Source of the DNA: Petasospora fabianii
Taxonomy: Eukaryota; Ascomycota; Saccharomycetes; Phaffomycetales; Wickerhamomycetaceae
DNA: 64,000 nucleotides
Assembly: GCA_022641835.1 (NCBI GenBank)
Contig: CP048718.1
Location: 248,001-312,000, forward strand
Direction of reading: 5' to 3'
The notes below the pieces were generated by a model. That model was given only the letters and a program-made list of their open reading frames with translations, made no database searches and was not told the DNA's origin. Below are positions 57,111 through 64,000 of the stretch, piece by piece. Every line of letters begins with the position of its first letter. The stretch's first letter is position 1. A program made the position numbers and the translations under genes.

Positions 57111-57369
57111 GATTCAATTGATATGGATTAAGTAGAGATTAGAGAGAAAGAGGGAAGATAAAGAGAACTCAAAGCCTCTAAATGTTACCGTTTGATGATA
57201 TTCGTGAGAAAAGTAGGGGGAAACTTCCCGATTTGGAAGTTCTCCGTATTAGGAAGGGACATCACTTTTTTTTTTTCTTTGCTCATTAACTATATATATT
57301 TACTACTTGTATGGAGAATCGAAGAGTCTCTTAGGTTCAAACACCTCACATCATAAGTATTAGTCTAAT
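57111..57369. promoter_or_regulatory. Divergent promoter, calcineurin A / TSR2
   Basis: CCGTATTAGGAAGG (Mcm1/CArG-like) is at 57244-57257, followed by a run of 11 T at 57266-57276. The T tract is a likely nucleosome-free element for TSR2. Confidence 0.5.
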
Positions 57370-58008
57370 ATGTCAGTTGTCATCGACTCCACCGACTTTG
57401 TTGAGGCCCCAGAAGGCTCAAACTCCCTTAGATTCACCGACGACAAGCAACAGGCTAACTTTGAGCTTGGTGTCTCTATGGTTGTTCACTCATGGAATGC
57501 ACTTGAGATTGCTGTTGCTAACCAATGGGGTGGTGCTCAATCCGAGGAGAAGCGTGATTGGATCACTGCTATCGTGGTGGACTTGTTTAACGGTAAAGCT
57601 GTTGATATTGAACTCATTGAGGAGACGATACTCAATGCTATGGCTGATGAGTTTGATGTCCATGTCGAAGATGACTCGTCTCTGCCGATCGCTGACAAGG
57701 TGATTAAAGTGTACAGACAGTGTGCTGAACAAGATTATACCACTGTTCGTCAGATGTTTGATGCTTGGCAGCAAAAGCAGAATGATAGGGCTCAGAGAGC
57801 TCAGCAGTTTGCTGTTAACATCCAGGCTGATCCAAACAATCCAGATTCTTCTGATGATGAAGATGAAGATGATGAAGATGAACATCATGAGCATGTTCCA
57901 CAGCTTCAGGATGATGATGTCGAGATGGGTGATGCCGAATCACAGGGACCAATCATTGATGATGATGGTTTTGAACTAGTACAAAAGAAAGGCAAAAGAA
58001 GAAACTAA
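57370..58008 (+). CDS. TSR2: Pre-rRNA processing protein Tsr2 (Rps26 escortin)
   Basis: The ATG at 57370 gives 212 residues; S. cerevisiae Tsr2 is 205. The helical core is recognisable (FELGVSMVVHSWNALEIAVANQWGG, TVRQMFDAWQQ) with the Tsr2 WGG motif. The C-terminal half is very acidic (DSSDDEDEDDEDEHHEH), and a final segment (FELVQKKGKRRN) is basic. The acidic tail captures Rps26 and releases it from its importin for delivery to pre-40S. The start and end both match the family. It is convergent with GLE1, with 90 bp between stops. Confidence 0.95.
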   Translation: MSVVIDSTDFVEAPEGSNSLRFTDDKQQANFELGVSMVVHSWNALEIAVANQWGGAQSEEKRDWITAIVVDLFNGKAVDIELIEETILNAMADEFDVHVEDDSSLPIADKVIKVYRQCAEQDYTTVRQMFDAWQQKQNDRAQRAQQFAVNIQADPNNPDSSDDEDEDDEDEHHEHVPQLQDDDVEMGDAESQGPIIDDDGFELVQKKGKRRN

Positions 58009-58098
58009 TGATAATCTCTCTCTCTCCACTCTAATGACCATTAACTGATAAAGTAATCTACGAATATGTAGTAAATGCAATTGGGTTTTTGTAGTGAT

Positions 58099-59862
58099 TT
58101 ATGGCTCCAACTCACCAAACGACTTAATCTCACCGTCTTTACTCCAATCTTCACCAACAGTCATCAACGTCTTTGCACCAGTGAACTTCTTCTCTTCCAC
58201 TGTTGCTGGCCAAGTAGTCCACATAATCTGCATCAATTTCTTACCTTGTACACCATAACACATCAAGAATTCCTTAGCAGAAGCATCCCACCATGAAGCT
58301 GCCACTGTGAAATGTGTGTTGATTAACAACTCCGACTTGATATTCATCCATCTGGCAAGCATCTTCCAATTCTCTGACATTGGTAATGGGTGTGGCATAG
58401 TGTTGAAATGTTGTTGATCTAGTGGTAATCTCGTTATGACAGAGTAAAGAGTCATCATACCAGCCATACGTTCATCGTATGATACTTGATCCTCCCATTT
58501 AGAATCTTCATGACGTTTCCAACCCATACGAAGACGACCTTCCTCAGTGTCAACGGCACATGTGTATCCAATGACATATGGACACTTCTTGACAAATCTA
58601 GCCATAAGGAATTCTTTTAACTCGGCAAATTCACAAAGTAGGAACAAGGTGAGCTTGGCCAGTGGGACAGAAGATGATGGCTTTGCACGAACTTCTGTCT
58701 CAGCTTGTGAAACAATAGCCTTAGCGACAAAGTTCAAGATCCAATGGTATGCAATCTCTTGTGGTCTTGTTTCATTGATCATTGATGAAACCTCGGTAGA
58801 AATACGTCTCAATTGAGACATGGAGTTGGTTAACTGACCGAATTTTGGATTGATCTTTCTCTTATGCTTCAAGATGGCATTCTTGGTTGGGAGATCAGCT
58901 TTCACTTTTAAGACGATATCATTCTTAATATCCACAATCTTTTGTTTATATTGTAAGAATTGAGTTTCAACTTCTTTGAAATTAGTAACACCTTTACCCT
59001 TCTTAGCAGCTTCTTCAGCTTCCTCTTGAGCTTTCTTTTCAGCTTGTTCCTTGGCCTTCTTAGCATCTTCTTCTTGCTTCTTCTTCAACGCTTCAGCTTC
59101 AGCCAAAGCCTTCTTTTCAGCTTCGGCTTTAGCCTTTGCTTCAGCTTCTTTTCTCTTCTTTTCTTCCTGTTCACGTTTTATACGTTCTTCTTCAAGTCTC
59201 TTCTTTTCAGCTTCTTGTTTACGTCTCTCTTCTTCCTCACGACGTTTTCTCTCCTCTTCAATACGTTTTTTCTCCTCCTCAATGGCCCTTATCTTAATAT
59301 CAATAGCATTAGATCTCTTAGCGAGTCTCTCTTCAAGACGTGATACAACCTCATCCTGGATTTTGCCCATGTCATTGTCATCATTATGCTGCTCAATGAA
59401 AGAGTTATCAGCTGTCTGCAGAGGTGTAGAATTGAACGACGGTCTTCTTGTATGCACACGAGTCGAGTTAGTTGAACTAGTTCGTGAATGAGGTCTTGAT
59501 GTATGTGATCTATGAGGTGCTTGTTCCTTGACTAACAAATAACGTTCTTTAAACTTAAGATCCTGGAGAAGCTCACCAAGGACATCAACAGCATCTTGTT
59601 GTTGTTCGTGTAACTTTCTCATTCTTGCCGTGGCAAACGGGGATGACGTTTTGCTCAAAGGTGATGATTGAAACAGATGAGAATCACGATCACGTCTCTT
59701 AATCCTATAACTAGGAGTTCTTGTTGGTGTCTCATCAAGAGCTTTCAATGGAGATGATTTGATGTTGTAAAAAGACGGTGAAGAAGCATCATAATCATAG
59801 GCAAATTGCGTAGAGTCGCCGTGTCCAGGACTCACATCAAAAGACGAGTTCAATGTATCCAT
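58099..59862 (-). CDS. GLE1: Nuclear pore mRNA export factor Gle1
   Basis: The first ATG is 59862 (MDTLNSSFDVSPG), giving 587 residues; S. cerevisiae Gle1 is 538. Residues 1-150 are Ser/Arg-rich and disordered. Residues about 165-290 form a long Glu/Lys/Ala-rich coiled coil (KKRIEEERKRREEEER). The C-terminal CTD begins near 300: FLQYKQKIVDIKNDIVL, NPKFGQLTNSMSQLRRIS, FVKKCPYVIGY, and LARWMNIKSELLINTHFTVAASWWD. This HEAT-like domain binds IP6 and the helicase Dbp5, activating it at the cytoplasmic face of the pore. The coil drives oligomerisation in the human protein. Confidence 0.95.
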   Translation of the reverse strand: MDTLNSSFDVSPGHGDSTQFAYDYDASSPSFYNIKSSPLKALDETPTRTPSYRIKRRDRDSHLFQSSPLSKTSSPFATARMRKLHEQQQDAVDVLGELLQDLKFKERYLLVKEQAPHRSHTSRPHSRTSSTNSTRVHTRRPSFNSTPLQTADNSFIEQHNDDNDMGKIQDEVVSRLEERLAKRSNAIDIKIRAIEEEKKRIEEERKRREEEERRKQEAEKKRLEEERIKREQEEKKRKEAEAKAKAEAEKKALAEAEALKKKQEEDAKKAKEQAEKKAQEEAEEAAKKGKGVTNFKEVETQFLQYKQKIVDIKNDIVLKVKADLPTKNAILKHKRKINPKFGQLTNSMSQLRRISTEVSSMINETRPQEIAYHWILNFVAKAIVSQAETEVRAKPSSSVPLAKLTLFLLCEFAELKEFLMARFVKKCPYVIGYTCAVDTEEGRLRMGWKRHEDSKWEDQVSYDERMAGMMTLYSVITRLPLDQQHFNTMPHPLPMSENWKMLARWMNIKSELLINTHFTVAASWWDASAKEFLMCYGVQGKKLMQIMWTTWPATVEEKKFTGAKTLMTVGEDWSKDGEIKSFGELEP

Positions 59863-60093
59863 AACTGTCACCTATCTGCTCACTCCACCACAATAAAGAC
59901 CATATAATGAACAATATAAACAAGTATAAAACGTTGGGGATTCTCTTTTCATTATGGAGATGTGCGCTTACCAATATCTTCGCGAACTCGTTTTATTTCG
60001 CACACTTCCAAAAGAAGAACATTTATTTATACTCATTGATATACTTATCTCTTTAGTTAGGCTTTAGACCTATATTAAACGACACAGAGACAG

Positions 60094-61251
60094 ATGCCAC
60101 CCAGACGTACGAGAAGATCATCTACGAGTGGTGACCATAGTCCCGTCAAGCGAACCAAAAGAGGTGAGCAGGCGTCAGTATCAGTTCCACAAAAGGTATC
60201 CACCGACACGTACACTCCACCAGACAAGACATCTCAAAAGATACGAGAATTTATTGCTAAACTGACATCTACCAAGTCTAAACAAGCTCAGCGAACGTGT
60301 CAATTGCAGATAAGTGTATCAAATACCGAGGCTGCTATCATTAAGGCCGAGCATGGTACAATCCAGGAGCAGACTGGGTCCATCATCATCATCTCAGATC
60401 CCATGGAGGGAAGCATTGATAGAGATATCACTATAACGGGGACTCAGGGACAAGTGACACATTCCATTGCATTAATATCACTGACTCTTAAGGAGTCAAT
60501 CTCAAAGTCTTCATCCATTGATACTATCACGTTAAATACCACCATCTTGCTCCCATCATCCATTGTGCCGTCTCTAACATGGCTCGAAGAGAGCCATGGC
60601 AGTTCTACAATCGATCTCTCTGACGAGTATATCCCATTCTCCAACTTCAAATCTCTTTACATATCCGATACGACTCACAATTTCATCAAAATTGTCTCAA
60701 GACTGCTTAACGACATCTCATCTTCCACATATAACAACCATCATGATGATGATGATACCCAATCATTCATCGATATCAAACCAGAAGTCAAAATGCCAGT
60801 CATTGGAACAAATGTCAACATCGGTCCACGTCCTGCTATCAATCAAAAGCAGCTCGACAAGAGTAAAGAGGCATTCTTGAAGTATCTAAACAACGAAGAA
60901 TCAGAACCACAAGCTGATCAAGTGATAGAGTCAACAGAGGTGAAGTCCATTGCACCAACAGATCCAATGGAACTATGCAAATATCAGATTCAACAATCTC
61001 TTCAAGTTGCACAGAGTAAAAGAAACCTCAAATCTCCAATCAAATCCACTGTTGATGTGCCAGTGAATCTCGTTGCTGGTGTCATTGGTAAAGGTGGTTC
61101 CAAGATTAACGAGATGAGATCAAGATCTGGATGTAATATCTCTGTTGATGATCTTGTTAAACACGGAGTCTCAAGAACAGTAACTATTGTTGGTGGTCCT
61201 GAGGGACAAATCACTGCATTACAGATCTTAGCTACGCTTGTTGATGTATAA
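60094..61251 (+). CDS. Triple-KH-type RNA-binding protein with only the last KH intact
   Basis: The ATG at 60094 gives 385 residues. The C-terminal KH domain (about residues 318-385) is canonical: VNLVAGVIGKGGSKINEMRSRSGCNISV has the GKGG loop, followed by RTVTIVGGPEGQITALQILATL. Two earlier segments have KH-like spacing but no GxxG loop. The first, about 68-135, reads QLQISVSNTEAAIIKAEHGTI then DRDITITGTQGQVTHSIALI. The second, about 148-215, reads TTILLPSSIVPSL then FKSLYISDTTHNFIKIVSRLL. Three KH domains in about 385 residues is the Hek2/Pbp2 (poly-C-binding) layout. Orthology to either is not established. RNA binding would rest on the last domain (inference). Basic N-terminus may be a nuclear signal. 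Confidence 0.82.
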   Translation: MPPRRTRRSSTSGDHSPVKRTKRGEQASVSVPQKVSTDTYTPPDKTSQKIREFIAKLTSTKSKQAQRTCQLQISVSNTEAAIIKAEHGTIQEQTGSIIIISDPMEGSIDRDITITGTQGQVTHSIALISLTLKESISKSSSIDTITLNTTILLPSSIVPSLTWLEESHGSSTIDLSDEYIPFSNFKSLYISDTTHNFIKIVSRLLNDISSSTYNNHHDDDDTQSFIDIKPEVKMPVIGTNVNIGPRPAINQKQLDKSKEAFLKYLNNEESEPQADQVIESTEVKSIAPTDPMELCKYQIQQSLQVAQSKRNLKSPIKSTVDVPVNLVAGVIGKGGSKINEMRSRSGCNISVDDLVKHGVSRTVTIVGGPEGQITALQILATLVDV

Positions 61252-61332
61252 ACATGTTGATTCATGAACTCGTGTAATATGCAAATATATATGTAGAAGA
61301 GAGAGATGAAAAGGAACAGAGAATGTACACCA

Positions 61333-63321
61333 TCATTTGTAGTTACGAGTGTTTCCCGTGGTGGATAACACCAACAGTTTCTTACGACCTTTCTTCTTCT
61401 TCTTACCACCATTCTGGTCTTGATCTGTTGATAGGGCAAACTTTAGCAACTCTTCGGTGTTGAATGGATCATCATCAAACTCATCATGATTATCACCTGG
61501 TGTCGATTTGGGAATCTTGGTACCCCATACAGTCGTTGTATAGTCTGGCTTAGCATCAGCCTTCTCCTTTGCTGTTTCTCCTTCAACTTCCCCCTCTTCT
61601 TCTTCTCCATCTTGGCCTCTGATTTCATCATCACCAAGAGGATGTAACTGATCTGGAAGAGCACTCTCACTCCATGATCCAAAGTTCTCCTGAGATGATA
61701 AAAAGTCATATGAACCCCAACCTTGATTCTCCTGCATGTAAAACTCCCTAGCTTTCTTTTCAATCTCCGTCTCATATGTCTTCTTATCACGATCTTCCCT
61801 TTTCAATCTTGATAACAACTTACGTCTCCGATCTGAAAGTTCCTTAGAGAACAGCTTATAGATCTCTGGTGGAAGCATGTTCTTCCAGTTGACATCAATG
61901 AATGCAAATTCGGCACCACATGGTAAGTGGCCCATATACTTATATCTCTTTAATAACTGCTCAGTGACCATGTAACCATAGTTTACATTGTCAACTTTAA
62001 CGAGTAGAGTTGTAGGGAAGTTAGCATATGATCCATATGTCCTTAGCAAAACTTTCACATCCAATGGTGAAAGGAAGAATCGTGTTGTTGAATTGAATGA
62101 AGTCTGATAAAAGAAGAAACAATTTGAATCATCTAATCCTGAGTCGTTTTTAGAGATTGAGAGGTTCTCCATGGAGTTCACAAGTGTATTTGGTTCGTTA
62201 TAGTTATCACCAAAGCTTGACTTCATCAACTTTAATTGTTCATCAATCTCAGAGAGGGCCTTATTCACATACTTCCCATCATCATTGTACAACAATTTGT
62301 CCTCTTCGTACTGTTTTATAATGGCAACTTTCTCAGATTCGTATTGATCCACAACAAACTTGAGTCCACCTTTCAAGATACGTGCGTATTGATACAGTTC
62401 AGTATCCGAGTACCATGGTGAGTTGCCAATCTTCGTATGGTTCAAATTCAAAGAATGTGGGATGGGCAAGATGTTATCCATTGGTCGAGCCATCAATTTG
62501 AGTACGACATCTTGTCCAATCTGTGGGATCTCAAATCTTTCATCAACATCGTTCACCAAGACTGGGACAACTTCCGCAGGTCTGACGTATTCAGAGCAAA
62601 GTGGACACTCTTTAAGCTTCTTTGGGTGATAATATTGACCTTCTTTCTTCTTCTCCAACGGTTCAGAGTCTAAGAAGCTCAATAGACAAGAATGACAAAA
62701 GATGTGTCCACATGAAATCATTCTTGGAGCGATTACGTCTTCAGTGAGACAGATTGGACAATGATGACCCTTCGGGACGATGACTCTCAAGATATGATTA
62801 TGATCCAGGAGTACATTTGGATCCAATATCTGAGCCTTATAGTCAAACCTGTAATCCACAATGAACTTGTAGTTTGCATTGACAAACTGTTGACCAACGA
62901 GATGAATCCTATGACGATCCTTATTACTTGATCTGCGTCTTCTCCTCACTGGTGGTGCTTGTCCTTGTAGTTGGTCCTCACGAGATGGAAGTGAAAAATC
63001 CAATAGATGATTTATTGAGACTTGACCCCTTCTAGCTCTTGGGAAGCTTCCGAGGGCAAGCATCTCATCTTCGAGATCGATCGAAAAGTCATCCTGTGTG
63101 ATGACTCCACGTCTCTGATTGTTGTTGTTATGACTCTCACGTGGCTTCTGGTTCTTTGGACCTTTCTTGCCATTAGCTCCAGATCTAGACTTTGGATTAG
63201 CAGCGGGAGGTGCCGAGTGTGAAGACATGTTCTGCTGTGAGGTCTGTGAGGACGAGGACGAAAGGGATGTGGGGACGAAAGTGGCACTGTTGTTCGGGTT
63301 GAATTTCGCCTGTTTAGACAT
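61333..63321 (-). CDS. MAG2: RNF10-type RING protein Mag2
   Basis: The first ATG is 63321 (MSKQAKFNPNNSATF), giving 662 residues; S. cerevisiae Mag2 is 670. The N-terminal 130 residues are Ser/Asn/Arg-rich. The stretch NHLLDFSLPSRED and VNANYKFIVDYRFDYKAQILDPN matches the RNF10 family. The RING finger starts near residue 188: CPICLTEDVIAPRMISCGHIFCHSC, then CPLCSEYV. After it, conserved segments include RFFLSPLDVKVLLRTYGSY and CGAEFAFIDVNWKNMLPP. The C-terminus is acidic then lysine-rich. Mag2/RNF10 ubiquitinates 40S ribosomal proteins (uS3) in ribosome quality control of the small subunit. It is convergent with the KH gene (81 bp). Confidence 0.94.
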   Translation of the reverse strand: MSKQAKFNPNNSATFVPTSLSSSSSQTSQQNMSSHSAPPAANPKSRSGANGKKGPKNQKPRESHNNNNQRRGVITQDDFSIDLEDEMLALGSFPRARRGQVSINHLLDFSLPSREDQLQGQAPPVRRRRRSSNKDRHRIHLVGQQFVNANYKFIVDYRFDYKAQILDPNVLLDHNHILRVIVPKGHHCPICLTEDVIAPRMISCGHIFCHSCLLSFLDSEPLEKKKEGQYYHPKKLKECPLCSEYVRPAEVVPVLVNDVDERFEIPQIGQDVVLKLMARPMDNILPIPHSLNLNHTKIGNSPWYSDTELYQYARILKGGLKFVVDQYESEKVAIIKQYEEDKLLYNDDGKYVNKALSEIDEQLKLMKSSFGDNYNEPNTLVNSMENLSISKNDSGLDDSNCFFFYQTSFNSTTRFFLSPLDVKVLLRTYGSYANFPTTLLVKVDNVNYGYMVTEQLLKRYKYMGHLPCGAEFAFIDVNWKNMLPPEIYKLFSKELSDRRRKLLSRLKREDRDKKTYETEIEKKAREFYMQENQGWGSYDFLSSQENFGSWSESALPDQLHPLGDDEIRGQDGEEEEGEVEGETAKEKADAKPDYTTTVWGTKIPKSTPGDNHDEFDDDPFNTEELLKFALSTDQDQNGGKKKKKGRKKLLVLSTTGNTRNYK

Positions 63322-64000
63322 GGCTGGTATGAGACTGGTTGTCTGTATGTCACTCACTGATGGCAACTCAGTAGGTTCCTATTGCCCGTTGCCTGTTGTG
63401 GGGGAGTAATAAGGTGGACAGTGGCAACTGCGAGAGTACGTGTTTTGAAGCCCAGAAAAGTGGGACAAAGACGTGTAAATGGATTCCCCAGTGCTGGATC
63501 CTCTATGGAACCAAAAAGGAGACCTCCGTGGGTGGATATTGTAACCTTAAGCTACACAGTCTGGAACAGTTTAGCGTAATATTGCGGACTTGAGTAGTAT
63601 TAAGATATATGTATATAAACGATCAGCGCACCATGTGTACACCCGGACACCAAACAAATAGTTAATCCCTTTTTACCACCCGAACACCATCTAGTGTCAT
63701 ATATACAATAAACTATAATATACAATTAATTACTATTAGTAGTGTTATTTTATCTTATAGAACATTTTAAGGGGGTATTTTGGAGGTGGGTTTTCTTCAG
63801 AGGCTGTTTATGATATAAAAAATAGCTAGTTTTGTAGAATTTCTCTCATAACAGTAGATATAACCCTCCTTGAAACCATTAACTAAAACTACTTAATACT
63901 CTCTATACTCACTATTCAAATTGTATCTATAAATGGTGTTGGTTTAGGTTCCACCACTCATCAGTATTCCTATTTCTTACTCTTTACCATCATTTCTGGA
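63322..64000. promoter_or_regulatory. MAG2 upstream region and right edge
   Basis: 679 bp without a supportable gene. Two Rap1-like elements lie 25 bp apart: ACACCCGGACACC at 63639-63651 and CACCCGAACACC at 63677-63688. A TATATGTATATAAA run is at 63606-63619. The rest to the window edge is AT-rich with no repeat or coding signal that I can support. Confidence 0.45.

Noticed and set aside
1-64000. Transposons, LTR elements, centromere or replication origin
   Set aside because: No terminal repeats, integrase or reverse-transcriptase-like frames, or tRNA-linked repeats were seen. AT tracts alone are not enough to call an origin or centromere.

Overview
The window is nuclear DNA of a budding yeast (Saccharomycotina). 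The genes are compact and mostly intronless, intergenic gaps are short, and nearly every protein can be matched by recall to a Saccharomyces cerevisiae family (YAF9, TFC7, CEX1, NHP2, MRPL7, BRE4, SEC26, APP1, TMA46, LYS4, RPS7, RKI1, ARF3, BZZ1, FMN1, SPC2, SPT7, SSN3, calcineurin A, TSR2, GLE1, MAG2). It is not S. cerevisiae or a close relative: gene order differs, a UPF0652/DUF2009 gene absent from S. cerevisiae is present, and ARF3 carries four introns. CTG codons fall on invariant leucines (ARF3 KLKL, TFC7 LLVTH), so the code is standard and the CUG-Ser and CUG-Ala clades are excluded. No species call is made.

Layout, left to right. 1-12.2 kb: the 5' two-thirds of an INP52/INP53-type synaptojanin (runs off the left edge), YAF9, a small thioredoxin-fold-like protein, TFC7, a UPF0652 B-box protein, CEX1 and a YDL206W-like cation/Ca2+ exchanger. 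12.6-22.5 kb: NHP2, MRPL7, BRE4, SEC26 and an unrecognised membrane protein. 23.6-35.3 kb: APP1, TMA46, a catalytically dead DEAH-helicase-like protein, LYS4, RPS7, RKI1 and ARF3. 35.9-50 kb: BZZ1, a 1149-residue disordered protein, a ferric-reductase-like protein, a SUR7/PalI-like protein, FMN1, YPR114W-like, YDL114W-like and SPC2. 50.3-63.3 kb: SPT7, SSN3, calcineurin A, TSR2, GLE1, a KH protein and MAG2. I see no rRNA, tRNA, CRISPR, transposon or LTR element.

Nine spliceosomal introns in six genes were placed by joining frames to known homologues. They fall into two types: GTATGT donors with 13-14 nt between CTAAC and the acceptor end, and GTGAGT donors where four of five have only 8 nt. 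Intergenic DNA carries recurring short motifs: Rap1-like ACACCYGNACAYC sites, an identical CCGTATTAGGAAG (Mcm1/CArG-like) in three promoters, CACGTG E-boxes, and an SCB/MCB cluster between ARF3 and BZZ1.

The genes are ordinary housekeeping functions scattered as divergent and convergent pairs, not a cluster. Loose themes are transcription (YAF9, TFC7, SPT7, SSN3), ribosome biogenesis (NHP2, RPS7, TSR2, TMA46, MRPL7), COPI traffic (SEC26, CEX1), and actin/endocytosis (synaptojanin, APP1, ARF3, BZZ1). The item most worth following is the DEAH-fold pseudo-helicase at 27286-29088.
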